Assembly: GCA_012862575.1 (NCBI GenBank)
Contig: BLSF01000036.1
Location: 248,001 to 312,000, forward strand
DNA: 64,000 nucleotides
Source of the DNA: Parietichytrium sp. I65-24A
Taxonomy: Eukaryota; Sar; Bigyra; Thraustochytrida; Thraustochytriidae
Reading direction: 5' to 3'
Part shown: positions 22,981 through 34,301 of the stretch, in pieces
How the letters are laid out: the number at the start of each line of letters is the position of its first letter
Position numbering within the stretch: position 1 is the first letter of the stretch
Position numbers and translations under genes: made by a program
The notes under the pieces: generated by a model
Told to the model about the DNA's origin: nothing
The model's database searches: none
What the model saw: the letters and a program-made list of their open reading frames with translations, nothing else

Positions 22981-24438
22981 ATGGGCGAGAGATTGGCGGC
23001 CGTGTTGACCTCGAAAGAGCGGCAATTTTGGAAGTGGGCCCTCGGAAATGCGCCTTTCGGAGATGACTTTGACAGGTTGCAGGCCTCGGAGGTGGTGCTG
23101 TGCCTTCAAAGGGATGTGAAAGCTGTGTACGGAAGTGGTCCGACTAAAAGCAGCGAAGAGAACGTCATTTGGTCGCAGATTAGCCAGATGGTTCGTCAAC
23201 TTCAGGAGGCAAGAGACGTCATGCGGAGACTAGTTCAAGAGGATGACGAGAGGATTGGAGGTGGGCATCAACTTCCAGCAAGCCCAAGGCGAAAGTTTCA
23301 GGGCCCCCATCCTGCAAACATAGACACAATGGCAGCGCCTGCTACTCCGCCAAGGTCTCTCCGCGCACGATCACCTATGGTCGGACCACCATCGCCTATT
23401 CGAGCCAAAAAACTTGCGTTTTGTGCCCATGACATCCCAGCAACCTTGGACGCAATGCGAAGACACAAAAAGCATGCAAAAATTCAAGAGCAAGGCTGTA
23501 GAGCGATCCTGGAACTCATCAAGGAAGAGAAAAGAACAAAACTGAAATCGTCAGAGAGTTTAGCAGTTGGAAACTGGCTTTGCAAATCGTGCCGTTTCCG
23601 AAATAGAAAGGACGAGGCCTCTTGCCGAATTTGCGCACTTCCGAAAATAGACGACGGCAGCATAGATTTTGAAGAAGCCAAAGTCGAGGCCATGCCAGAT
23701 CAAAGCGAACTCATATCGGAGAACGGCGGGATCGGAGTGGTGGTGGACGCCATGCGAGAATTTCCGACCCACGCGAAGGTGCTTCGAATGGCATGCTTTG
23801 CGCTCGCTCAACTGGTTCAAGAGAAGCCCTCCTTCGTAATGCAGATTGCTAGCGCCGGAGGCATCAAAGAAATACTGGGAACTATGGAAATCTTGGAGGA
23901 TGAGGAAGAGGTGCAGACACAGTGCTTGGGCATTCTGGCGTCTCCCGAGCTGGTTGAGGGTGACGTCGTACGTATTCAAGAAGAGGATTTTGCTCGCGTT
24001 GCAATATTAGCCATGAGAAGACATAGGTCAGCAAGGAGGCTGCAGGCTCTTGGCGCTTTGGCTTTAGCTAACTTGGCGCTCAAGTCAGACAGGGCAGCCA
24101 TTCTGCTGGTCCAAGACCCTGATCTACAGTTCCATCGCATGCTATTAGAGCTTTTGCGAGACGAGATGGCGAAGACGGACCCACACCTCGTGGCATCTTG
24201 CCTTTGGTCTCTGGTGTCTCTCTCACGAGATCTGAGTGATGGTTCCGAGCAAGCGATTCGTGAAGCTATGCGAGAGGCGCAGGCCATTCAAGTTTCTATG
24301 GAAGCTATGACCTCTTTCCCTACCAACCAGTCCATTCAAAAAAATGCCAGAATTCTTTTCGTGCGTCTCGGCGTAACAGTAGATGGCTCAAGCAGTTTAA
24401 AAGGAGATGACAGCCAAGATAATTGTACTATACAGTGA
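22981..24438 (+). CDS. Armadillo-like repeat protein with a RanBP2-type zinc finger and CaaX-like end
   Basis: A 485-residue intronless protein. Armadillo-like helical repeats appear as MRRHKKHAKIQEQGCRAILE, MREFPTHAKVLRMACFALAQ, MRRHRSARRLQALGALALAN and MTSFPTNQSIQKNARILFVR. A RanBP2-type zinc finger (W-x-C-x2-C...C-x2-C, about residues 197-220, with CKSC and CRIC) is inserted after the first repeat. The N-terminal 150 residues are partly helical and then Pro/Ser rich (SPMVGPPSPIRAKK), probably disordered. The protein ends DNCTIQ, which fits a CaaX farnesylation box (C-T-I-Q). RanBP2 fingers bind ubiquitin, Ran or RNA; armadillo repeats bind proteins. A membrane-tethered scaffold is plausible. 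Specific function is not recognised. Confidence 0.78.
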   Translation: MGERLAAVLTSKERQFWKWALGNAPFGDDFDRLQASEVVLCLQRDVKAVYGSGPTKSSEENVIWSQISQMVRQLQEARDVMRRLVQEDDERIGGGHQLPASPRRKFQGPHPANIDTMAAPATPPRSLRARSPMVGPPSPIRAKKLAFCAHDIPATLDAMRRHKKHAKIQEQGCRAILELIKEEKRTKLKSSESLAVGNWLCKSCRFRNRKDEASCRICALPKIDDGSIDFEEAKVEAMPDQSELISENGGIGVVVDAMREFPTHAKVLRMACFALAQLVQEKPSFVMQIASAGGIKEILGTMEILEDEEEVQTQCLGILASPELVEGDVVRIQEEDFARVAILAMRRHRSARRLQALGALALANLALKSDRAAILLVQDPDLQFHRMLLELLRDEMAKTDPHLVASCLWSLVSLSRDLSDGSEQAIREAMREAQAIQVSMEAMTSFPTNQSIQKNARILFVRLGVTVDGSSSLKGDDSQDNCTIQ

Positions 24439-24569
24439 GACGCGTCTATACAACTCGTCCTGCTTTTAAAATATTACCCTGCATTGATGAACACGAACTT
24501 CTTATTACAAATTCACATCGCTCTCTACCCAGCAAGGCTTGATGAAGATGCCTTCGACGGAAAGAAACA

Positions 24570-26390
24570 TCACTTAATTGTCTTGTATCCCACATCTTGC
24601 AAAACCATACTCTGCTCATCACCGTCGGTCTTGGCTGGGCCCTTTTCGCCCTTCGGACGTTCACGGTACAGAGCGTCATGCAAAAGCTTGGAGTAGAACG
24701 TCATCACCCGAATACCTTGATGAAGCCCATGCATCTTGCGTAATAGAGCGTCCTTTTGTTCAGGAGTGCATAGTGCATCTAATTTGCCAAACGTCTCCTC
24801 CAATAGGCCCCGTTCACGAAGCACCTCGACAAGGGTGAGTGCAGCTATGTTGCGAGTGTTCTCGCTTACGTCTGAATAGATTGATATCGTGCCGTCAAAG
24901 GTAACATATACGAAACAGGACTTGGTTTTATCCTTCTCAAACGTATACTTGCCGGACAAGAAGGCTTGGACCCTACCATCAAATTGGAAGCGGACAACGT
25001 TGTTCTCCAAATCGTACACACAAGTCAACCCGTCCCATGCGCAGGTGATGAGCTCGTCGCTACCATCCTCATTGACATCGAAGGATTGTACCGCAAACAG
25101 CATCCGCGATTGATGTTCTTGCCAAGCAAGCGAATTAAAGAGCGCCCCGTGCATCTCTTGAACCACGAAAAGGCGCTCTAGCCGGACCCTGCCTCCAAAA
25201 CAAACGGCTACTAGAGCCGAGTCGGCTGCGCTGATCGAAACGCCAGAGTCTGGATGAGAGCTTGCCCCCGATGTTTTCCGCCTAGCCCGGAAGCTTCCAT
25301 TAAATGAATACCCCCCTCTACCACTCGCAAAGTCATCGGACTCGGATTCGTTGTCTCCTTCACCCTCTGGAACTGCTTCCGCTTCTTCGTTGATTTCGTC
25401 TATATCGGAGCCGTTGCGATCGCTTTCGTTGTCGTGGTGCACTGAGGAGCTCTTCAGGCTAGGCTCATAGTATTCGTAGCTTGGAATAATGTTCCCGAGT
25501 ATATACGTCGGCTTGTCCACCAGCACCACGAAATCATCTTGAGATCCAAACATGAGCATGTGAAGGGCATTGTCGTGCATCTCACCGTCCGCTCCAAGTT
25601 GAGGCGACACCCCGTTCTCGCCCCGCATGTTCCTCTCAGGATTGTTGGACATTCGGTGGTGCAACAAGGTGCCGTCGAGCTCGATAGACGCAAATCCACC
25701 GAACTGGAAGCCGACTAGCACGAGATCACGAGATCCAACGTGTGTATGAGACAACGAAACTGCGGCGCCAGAAATGTGCCACTCTGTGACAATTACAAAT
25801 TCTGAAGAGGCGTCCTGCTTCTTGAGCACTTCATAGGGCGGAAACATAAGCGTACTGATCTTGCTTTCGCTAAGGGAGCCCCCATCGTGGGACGCGACCA
25901 CAAGATCTTTGATGCCATTGCCTGTCGCGTCCATTAAAGTACCGCAGGTAACATTCCAAGTTATGTCAAGAGACGCAAGCAACACCAACGTTTTCTTCTC
26001 TGCCGCAAGGCCGTCATCCACCGTTTCTTGAGTGTCGTGTGTTTGCTCAAGACCCTGGTCGTTGGCAACCACATCCTTATCCTCCTCGTGTTTGGATACG
26101 TCGAGCTCGTATAAGAAGCATCTTCCCTCTGCGTTCACCACGATGATTTGAGAGTGCAGCGTTCCAAAGAGCGGGTCCACAAAGACGCACACAATTGTGC
26201 CAAGATCGCTTGCTTTAGCGATACATTCTGAGCCCCCGAGGACGCCGAGCGTGCCTGTAGTTGTTCCCACCACCAACATTTGAGTTCCATCCCCAAGAAG
26301 GTCGCCAAGGGCAAGCGCACTCTGCAGCACTGAGCCGCTGAACGGAATGTCTACATGTTGTACAAGGCTAATTTGGCGCGCAGAGTCCAT
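24570..26390 (-). CDS. ITFG2: ITFG2-like KICSTOR subunit
   Basis: ITFG2 is a beta-propeller subunit of KICSTOR, which in animals tethers GATOR1 to lysosomes and is required for nutrient control of TORC1. The 606-residue product matches ITFG2 at both ends. The N-terminus has QHVDIPFSGSVLQSALALGD and FG-GAP-like repeats. The C-terminal region has CAWDGLTCVYDLENNVVRFQ, then GRVQAFLSGKY and CFVYVTFDGTISIYSDV, which align with CAWDGQTYII..VVRFQ..IRAFCAGLY..CLVYVTF in human. It is about 160 residues longer, mainly from an acidic Ser-rich insertion (about residues 310-370, EINEEAEAVPEGEGDNESES). No intron. Other KICSTOR or GATOR genes are not in this window. Confidence 0.87.
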   Translation of the reverse strand: MDSARQISLVQHVDIPFSGSVLQSALALGDLLGDGTQMLVVGTTTGTLGVLGGSECIAKASDLGTIVCVFVDPLFGTLHSQIIVVNAEGRCFLYELDVSKHEEDKDVVANDQGLEQTHDTQETVDDGLAAEKKTLVLLASLDITWNVTCGTLMDATGNGIKDLVVASHDGGSLSESKISTLMFPPYEVLKKQDASSEFVIVTEWHISGAAVSLSHTHVGSRDLVLVGFQFGGFASIELDGTLLHHRMSNNPERNMRGENGVSPQLGADGEMHDNALHMLMFGSQDDFVVLVDKPTYILGNIIPSYEYYEPSLKSSSVHHDNESDRNGSDIDEINEEAEAVPEGEGDNESESDDFASGRGGYSFNGSFRARRKTSGASSHPDSGVSISAADSALVAVCFGGRVRLERLFVVQEMHGALFNSLAWQEHQSRMLFAVQSFDVNEDGSDELITCAWDGLTCVYDLENNVVRFQFDGRVQAFLSGKYTFEKDKTKSCFVYVTFDGTISIYSDVSENTRNIAALTLVEVLRERGLLEETFGKLDALCTPEQKDALLRKMHGLHQGIRVMTFYSKLLHDALYRERPKGEKGPAKTDGDEQSMVLQDVGYKTIK

Positions 26391-26828
26391 CTTTCCTCGA
26401 AGCTGATTTTGCGCAACTCTGGAAGGCGCGGAGAGAGACGTCTGCTGATACGTTTTCCTGTTGGCTCTCCTTTTTTTTGAGTGAGAGACACGGCTAGTGC
26501 ACGAACTTACGTGGCTTTAGTGTTTTCTAAATCTATACTAATAAAGTTTGTTTGCGGAACCCACCAAAGCCAATGTGTTCAGAGTTTCTCACCATTTCTC
26601 ACCTCTTTCCACTCCAATAACTCCGATACTCCACAACCTCTCGATTGATCTCACCATTTCCTTTTTTGAAACCAACAAAAAAAAGTCAAGAAAAACCAGA
26701 AAGCTAGAGACTTTTCATCATATATATAAAATAAAAGAAATATTATGACTGACTGCAAATTCACGGCAACGAGTTTCTGAGGAATGCCCGCTCAGAATTT
26801 GGCAGAGGAGTAAAGTAAATGCAAAAGA
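26391..26828. other. Intergenic spacer, AT-rich
   Basis: The region from the ITFG2 start codon to the protease stop codon. It has A-rich and AT-rich stretches (about 26670-26745) and no gene that I can support. Confidence 0.55.
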
Positions 26829-28464
26829 TTACACAGAAGCAGGGGCTTCAACGAGCGGGACAGCCTTGTAGTCTCCCGTGACGTCAATGCTCTCGTCGAC
26901 ATCATTGGATGGCTTCTTGTGCTTCTTGAGCCAGTTGATCAACTTTGCGCCAAGGAATACGGAAACAACCCCACTGACGAAAACGAGAGAGTCATGCAAG
27001 AGAAAGTATGCCGTGCTTGTGTGGTGATGATGTCCGTGATGCCCATGAGGAGGAGGTGGTGGAGGGAACTTGCCGTGGTGTCCATGTGGCTTGTGTGGCG
27101 ATGGTGGAGCTGGCTTCACGTTGGTGAAGAAAATCATGTAGTCGAAAGGATTGAAGCTAAACATGGATGGAGTCTTTGCGTTTGCAATTCCCACAGCCTT
27201 GTTGCCATAGTCAAACTTCACGTAATACTTGCGCATGAAGACGTCCCCAAGGATCCAAAGAGGTCCATTAGGGCTTGGGATATCCATGCCAATCATGCCA
27301 AACAAGCAGGTTCCCTTCTCCTTGAGCACGTAGTCCTCAAATGCAAGACTGAACTTCTTGCCGTTGAGCTCGAACTCGATATCTGGAGCGTTCTGAGCAT
27401 CGCAGTCGATCATGTACTCGCCCATAACCAGCGGCTTGGCGCCGATAGACTCCGCAATCCTCTTCACTTCGTGAGTTGGTCCAGCGAGCAAGGAGGTACC
27501 AGAGTCAATGATAGCCTTCTTTGTGTCACCAACCTTCTCGCCATTGATGTGGACTCCGTCAAGAGCAACCTCCCAGTAAGTCTGCGAGCTCACTGGAACC
27601 TCATGAAACTCGCCTTCGTAGTGGTTTGGGTCAACACCACCAATAACAAGCTCTCCAGGAGAGTCCTGATCACCTTGGAGGTAGAAAGCGAACTCCTGAT
27701 TCTCTGGGTAATGTCCGGTCTTCTGGTTGAAGAGGACATCAATTGGAGCAGGGCCGCCTCCTTGAACGAGTGCGGAGAAGCCGAGTCCAAAGATACCGTC
27801 AAACTTGGCCATCCAGTAAGCAATGCCCATTCCAGAAGTGTCATCAACAGCGGCGAAGTTGTAGCCCTTCATGGTAAACGGCCCCACAGTCACATCGTCA
27901 TTGACGAAAGAGCCCTTGACCGAGCCGCTTCCGTACTGAATCTCAAAATGAGTGCCGTTTGGCTTGTAAGTGCTGGACTTCTCTTTCTTGTACACGCTGT
28001 GGTGCTGCAAGAAGCGGTTCTTGGTTGGAAACCAGATGTTGGAAGATCCGGTATCCATCACCACCGAGATCTTTTGTCCCGGGGTTCCAGCCTCCACGTC
28101 GCAATAGTATTGCCTGTATTCATTCGACCGCAACGAACCAAAATCAACACATCCCAGACTTCGTCAGCTAACATCCTGTTTGCAAAAAAGCATCTCCCAA
28201 TCAATCAAAGCCAACTCACGCATTCATGTAGTCCTTCACAGCCAGTGCGCCCTCCTCCGGCCCGTCGGCCGAGTCTACAGAGGCGCCGTACTTGGCGAGG
28301 AGCGGGTAGTAGAAGCTCGCCTGGTCCTCCTCGGGTTGCTGGTGTGCCCACTGCCGTGGCATCTTGCTCAGCGGAATCTTGTGCACGCCAAACGGCTCCT
28401 GCGCCATCCTGGAGCAAAAGCCATTGGTCGCTGTGGCGCACAGCGCCAGCATAACCGTCTTCAT
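26829..28464 (-). CDS. Cathepsin-D-like aspartic protease with C-terminal membrane anchor
   Basis: A pepsin-family (A1) aspartic endopeptidase, probably in lysosome-like or secretory compartments. Two exons (28464-28220 and 28113-26829) flank a 106-nt intron with a GTGAGT donor and an ACAG acceptor. The junction gives VKDYMNAQYYCDVEAGTPGQ, matching the LKNYMDAQYY start of mature cathepsin D. The product is 509 residues. It has an N-terminal hydrophobic signal-like segment and a propeptide. Catalytic Asp102 (DTGS) and Asp285 (DSGTS) are present, and flap Tyr142 lies in IQYGSGS. After the protease fold comes a Pro/His-rich linker (about 419-450, with PPPPPPHGHHGHHHH), one hydrophobic helix (about 452-475) and a short tail. 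The tail contains YKAV, which fits a YxxPhi sorting signal. Standard cathepsin D is soluble, so the anchor and His-rich linker are unusual. The fold call is very safe. Confidence 0.93.
28114..28219 (-). other. Intron in the aspartic protease gene
   Basis: A 106-nt phase-2 intron with donor GTGAGT and acceptor ACAG. It separates signal plus propeptide from the mature protease. Confidence 0.9.
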
Positions 28465-30628
28465 CTTTTCTCCCTTCTTCGCTCTGCGCAGATCCCTACC
28501 TCTCTCCTCGCTTCTCTCTCCGCTTCCGCGTTAGGGGTCTGCCGCTCGTCTCTCTCGCTCTCTCGCCCTTCTCGATTGCTCATGTCTCGGTCAGATAGGG
28601 TTCGCTATGCATTACTACGCCTCGGTTCTTCCTTCCTATACTTCGTCTTATCATATCTTATCCTTCATTCCCTCCTCGCTCCTACCGGAAGCTAAGCGTA
28701 ACGATGTATAGTAGTCCAAGACTGTGAAGTAGTATCGGTAGTATCCATCTCGGTATTATCGTTCGGCGGTAAGTGGGGGTCTAACAGTAGTAAATGTATC
28801 TTTCTTCGGGACAGCAGTAGGAGCCTCGCCCCGTGACTCTATGTGCCTGGATAGTTGAAAGGCTGAGAATAGGCTCGTCGCTACGGGAACCGGATAGGGA
28901 CAGAACGGTGGACCATGCAGTAGGTGACGGTAAGAAGTCCTATAGTGGAGAGGATTCTTCTTCCAAATCTTTTTCCTGCAAAACAAAAGAATCCGCGAGA
29001 GTAGCAGCTCGGTTAATCCAAAACATAATAGTGCTTCCAGGTACCTCTGATTCGCAAGGAAGGAGTTGTCTTTGAGCGCCTCTGACTCCCCGCCTAGCAA
29101 GCTTTAATCACTTGCTAATAATCCTATGCGTTGGATTTACCAATGCAGAGTCAAATTCTGTTCCTTAGACTGTCCTATACTGCGACGTATCTGAATTCTG
29201 ATTCTGAACTTTCTAGCAGAGTTAGTCAGCATCTAAACACAGATCTAAGAGTGAAATGAATCAATTATCTCTCAATCAACTCTGTTCACAAGAGCAAGAA
29301 GATCAACAAGAAGATCGCGATCGAGCGAGGGAACGAGGAGGGAATGAATGCAATGGAATAAATAGAAGAATGATGTGCAGTGCATTCTGTCTCCCTCCAG
29401 CCACTCCAGCGACTGGGGAATCGGCGCAGATGCCTGCGGATGACGATCATTGACGCGATGAGACGACGAATGCGGCGAAGCAATCAATCAATCAATCAAT
29501 CGACGACTCTCACGAGACTTGGAATGTCGTCTCGTGAATCCAGAAATTAGATTGCGGAATTGACTGCCAGACAACAAAAGCTGACAGACCAAACAGTAGT
29601 AATCGAAACAGCTGCTGGTCTGTGTCTGCCCGGGTGGGACATATGAAACGTAACTCAACATCAGCGAATTGCTCCGAAAGAGATGCGAGCGTCTCCTGTG
29701 TCTGCCGTGCCCAGAGCTTCAACACTGAGCGCTCGAGAGAGCATGTGGATAGGACATCCGAAATATAGCTGTTGAATCCTTACCGGCCGCCGCACTGGAA
29801 CGAGAATCTCGCTTGGTTGTTTGAGATTTCAGAGATTTCACACCTTGACTGTGAATTAATTATGGCATACGCGATCCCGCTTTCGCACTCGGGATGCGGA
29901 ATCGCGACAGGCACAGAGCAGCGAAACACTGGACCGCTTTCTTGACTCACGGTACCAGGTAACACGAGTCCCACCTGCACTGTGCGACCACGGCGCTTCC
30001 GAGTCGTGGAGATAAGATATGATATGAGGAGAAGGTTGCTTGGTTGGTGAATTAGTTTGATATGCTCGTTTCAAATTGTCAAGGTTCCCATCACAAGGGA
30101 ACTGGGATGTTGTTGACATGGACAGCACTGCAATTTTACAAGTTCACAGCAAATCTGCCCTGTTGCGGTGATCGCAATGACCGCAACACGATCAATAGCA
30201 GACTTTTCGTGACTTCAGACAGGACTGCCCCGATCGTTGCGAGATCGAGTTCTCTCATCGCGATAGAAGAATCGGGATTAGGATGAAAGACTTGTACGCT
30301 GTAGCTCGCTAGCGAGCAAAAGAAGAACGTATGGGCGGGAGGCGTCATTTTCTACGCACATGTTCAGCAACGCGACTCCAGACTTTGAGATTCCTACTTC
30401 TTTCATGACCCTCAAGGCGTCAAAAGGCGAAATTTACAGCATTTGCTGTTGGATCGTCAGATGATTTGCAGGGAAGGTCTCAATCAGTACAAAGACTCTT
30501 AGAAAACAAAGATCCGAGGACATACATTCTTTGCCGAGTCAGAGAGCGTGCCGGTACTATGGCTACTTTTTCCACATCTCAAGGTCACGCGTGCAGCGAC
30601 CTCATCAAGACTTATGTGGCAATGACAT
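28465..30628. other. Intergenic region, 2.2 kb
   Basis: Contains CT-rich tracts just upstream of the protease start (28490-28570), a TCTGAATTCTGATTCTGAAC motif at 29190-29209 and an AATC tetranucleotide run at 29483-29502. A 72-codon minus-strand frame at 29510-29725 contains a hydrophobic stretch but has no in-frame ATG and was not called. No gene is supported. Confidence 0.6.
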
Positions 30629-33600
30629 TTACAAACGTTCCGAATTGTGCAACACCAACTTTTCTTCCAGGAGAAACTGCACGCGGGCGACCTTGGAAGG
30701 GGCGAGGCGATACTTGGCACAGAAATCTTGAGCCAGCAAAGAAATGTCATCGTCTGCATGAACTGCGATCCTACCAGTCCTGCCTTGGCCTATATTCACA
30801 TCAAGATTGAAAAGGTGCTCATTCGGAACTGCCGGCGGGGTGCGCCGCTTCAGTCCCTGTGGAGATGCTGTGCGCTCCTTAGGGCTTTCAAGCTGAGAAG
30901 CATCGTATTCATTGACTGCAGAGACAGGTGAAGACTGAGCCGTGCTTGGAGGACTTGTCCGTCGAGCATTGTATGATTTAGACCAACCCAAGGTTGCATG
31001 CAACAGCTCCCTTTGTTTCTGTGTCAGCACACTTGGATATCGAATGGGGCTCGGCATTTTGTCTTTGTGATTTTCCAAGGGAGAGCGACTCTCGATGTGG
31101 ACAGAGGGGCTCTGTTGTGTTGCAGTTGCATTTGGAGGCACCTCAGGTCGGATGCCCTCGCCATCCGTGGACTCTACATTGTGGGCAACAGAATCATTGG
31201 TTTCATTCAAATGTTCTGCTCGTTCAGCTTCGAGGGCGAGCTGTGTCCGAATTCGTTCTTCGAGTAGGGAAACCTGGCGCTGTCTCAAGCCAAAGGTCTT
31301 GCAGAAATTGCGTGCAAGTTTGGAAGGGTCGTCGCCTTCACGAACGACAAGCCTTCCAACCCTTCCATTGCCGACTTTAACATGCAGTGTCCCAAGCACT
31401 GCTCTGTTCCGAATCGAGCTCGCGCTCCTTTCCCGGCTCCCTGACCGTAGATTTGGTGGATTAGATTGTCTTGCGGACTGGCGCGATCGACTCATATCAT
31501 CTCTCATGCTCAGCTTTTTTGCTTTGGAGAACCGATCTGCCTCGTCTTCGCAGTAAGACGCCACTCGAGATTGCAATAGAGAGGTGAGCTTTTCAGTCAT
31601 AAAGTAAGGCAATTTGTGAAGTCGAACAAACTCGGAAGCTAGAGTAGCGGGATTGTCCCCCTCTCTGACGGAAATTACCCCAATTCGCCTGCCTTCCAAG
31701 TTCACATCGACGAAAATATCAGGAGCGGCAACTGAGCTCCGAGCTTGAATAGGTGGCTTCTTGCTGAAGCGATACTCTGAGGAGGACTCACGGTCGCTAT
31801 TAGACTCTTCCAAATGACGGGAATATGATTTTGTCGGGCGGTTGTGAAGTGTGGTCTGTTCGGGGCGAATTTTACGAGACCCATCCGAGAACCCTGATCC
31901 AACGCTCTTTTGGTCATTGGGAGTGGCACCAGCTCTTTTCCATCTAAAATCAATCTCGGAATATACGCTCTCGCCGTCTGGAATTGACCTCGCTGAGTGC
32001 TGCCCGCGAGAAGGGACGGGAACGGGTACTGAGGTAATTTTGTCGCCCTTCCGACTAAGACGAATTGATGCTCCTTCGGGTGACGAGACGCTGACACTGC
32101 CGGAGCGATGCATCCTCATTTTCGTCACGCCCATGCCCCCAGGGACAACTATCGTAGAGTCATCCCGCTCAAAGTAATCGAGTGAAACATCATGCGGTCC
32201 CATTGGAGCAGCATCTTTCGTTGCTACGATGACACTCTCTCCCTCTGCGACCTCACTTACGTCCAAATCTGCTTCGTTTCTCAATATTGTTTCTGATGGT
32301 GTCCGTGTGTATCGTTGCTCCCAATCGGAGTTGCGTCGTGATTGATCGCTCGTCGCGGAACTTGGTTTGGGCACGTCATTTGCAATCGCAGAGCTCGCAC
32401 TTCTGTTCACACTCTTAATATCTCCAGAGTGCATGCTGAGGTTGTCCAGCTCCTCCACTGGAACATGGTCTTCCTCGCAAAGAGCATCGCGAAGCAGCTC
32501 CGTCAGATGCGCATATTCTTTTCGAGTGATGTTGTGAAATGGTTTCCCAGAGTCCGGACGGCTCCCATCGTCGCTTTGAAGTTCGAGGTCGCTCACAATG
32601 CCCGAACGACGCTCATCGTCTTCCTTTCCTGCTGAATCAACTCGTTGGGGCACCATGTCAGGGGACGACAGCGGCGGTGGTGGGGGAGGTGGGGGTTGGG
32701 GAACCTCCGAAGCAAGTCCAGGAATTTGATCAAACGAAAAGGAGTGCAGAGACCGGCGGCCACCGGAGTCTCCATCACCCTTGTTCGAGTCGTCATTTGT
32801 CATCAGTGACGACATGGAGTTAGAATAGGGCCGCAAGATGTCTTCGCGACTCGGGGCTTTCTCCGCAGAAGAGAACCCATTCTCTTTCTCTTTCTCCGCA
32901 GGAGCACGAGAACGCGCCCCATTCCCCTGCTGCTGCGGCGGCTGTTGCGCAGTTCGCCTCCCGAGAATGGATCGGATGGTGAAAGACTCAGTGTTCGCTT
33001 CGTCTGACCCATCTGGCACCTCGATCTCCGAGCCAACGGCAGAGCTTGTCCTCGAGCGCGGTTGAGATGGCTGCGACGCAGAAGAACCGTGCCGCACGGG
33101 CTGTTTTTCGCGAGAGCTTTGCCCTGTGCTTGCCACAGACTTGACGCTGGACCGCCTCTCCGGAGTTGGGGAAGGTACAGCACTACCGGCAAACTTAGTG
33201 CTTGGCCGTCTCTCCTGAGTCTTCGAAGGTGAATGCCGCCTTGGCTCGTCAAACTCCTTACCTAACGAGATCATTGCGACAGGTACATCAGGATGCGAGC
33301 GAACAGCGCGCTCTAGTGAGTGAGTAGAGATTTCTGATGTACTGACTTGCCACGACGTGGTGGTAGAACTATGATTTCCCAAGCTAAAAGTAGATTTGGC
33401 TTCGTCGGAATTGGAGGGGTGTTGGTCAAAATCCATACTCAAGTCCGCCAAATCCTCCAGCGGCGCATCCATGGTATGTCTAGCACGAATTTGTAAGATG
33501 GAGAGAATTAAGTCTACATTTGTGTCATTCTTCGCAGACACTTCCATGAAGAATAAATTGTTCTCACTACAAAATCTTTCCACTTGGCTGATTTGCACCG

Positions 33601-34301
33601 CACGATAATTGACTTGGTCGGATTTGCAGCCAAGAAGGATCGTGAACGCATCCGGGGAAAGCTTGTTTACACAGTTAAGCCACTTGGAGGTCGCATCCAC
33701 ATAGCTCTGCATGTCGGTCACATCGTACACAATTAGTGCACACAGCGCGCCGTCTAAAATGCGGCGAAGCCGATTATCGTCGAGAGCCTTTGCTCCGCAA
33801 TCCCAGAACTGCGTTCGCACCTTCTCCAAAGCTCCTTCCTCCGTCAACCCTTCCGCATTCTCTGCCGGCAGAATGCAATCATAAATCTTAACCTCCTTTG
33901 TTTCATGATATTCAGGCTGGAACGTGAGTCCACTCAGCGCTCTAGCAGCGCTCGATTTGCCTTTCGCAAGTGAGAAGAACCAATTTAGCACGTCAGGTTA
34001 CAAACATCAGCATCGACAAAACCGCCACCGCCCTTTTCCAGCACATCATCCTCAGAAAAGAGACGGGAGCGAGCAAAAGAGCTGAGCCACAAAGCCGTTG
34101 GCGACACAGCCATTTTATTTTTGATAAAGTAACCTCACATCCCTCTGCATCATCTCTTCTCCATTCCACACACACTCTTTCTCTCTCCATCCACAACGTA
34201 CCCACTGCTTGCTCGCCCAGCAGAGCCACCTTCATGCAGTACATCTTTTCGCGCAGTCGCTCCTTTTGCCACTGCGCGTGGCCACTGCTCGGCTGCGGCA
34301 T
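30629..34301 (-). CDS. Atypical Rab-like GTPase with a long repeat-bearing C-terminal extension
   Basis: Two exons (34301-34202 and 33960-30629) across a 241-nt intron with GTACGT donor and GAAAG acceptor give about 1143 residues. The splice rebuilds the P-loop GEQAVGKS (29-36). Other G motifs are degenerate: switch II is WDCGAK (about 86-91) instead of WDTAGQ, G4 is CKSD (145-148) instead of NKxD, and G5 is VSAK. The GTPase domain (about 20-200) has no lipidation end of its own. A Ser/Pro-rich, charged region follows (about 200-780), with poly-Pro near residue 463. Three similar about 60-residue modules close the protein at about 782-840, 890-950 and 1080-1143. Their consensus is V-R-G-R-x-G-x-[IL]-x-V-x-x-x-D-[DN]-P-x-x-L-A-x-x-F; I do not know a family name for it. 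Start choice is uncertain; ATGs at 34244 and 34235 are alternatives. Divergent from the HAD gene. Confidence 0.8.
33961..34201 (-). other. Intron in the Rab-like gene
   Basis: A 241-nt phase-1 intron with donor GTACGT and acceptor GAAAG. It interrupts the P-loop codon of the Gly before the catalytic Lys, and its removal restores GEQAVGKSS. Confidence 0.82.

Noticed and set aside
26919-28454. 511-codon open frame on the plus strand
   Set aside because: It lies opposite the aspartic protease, whose domains are unmistakable; it crosses the protease intron and has no recognisable domain.
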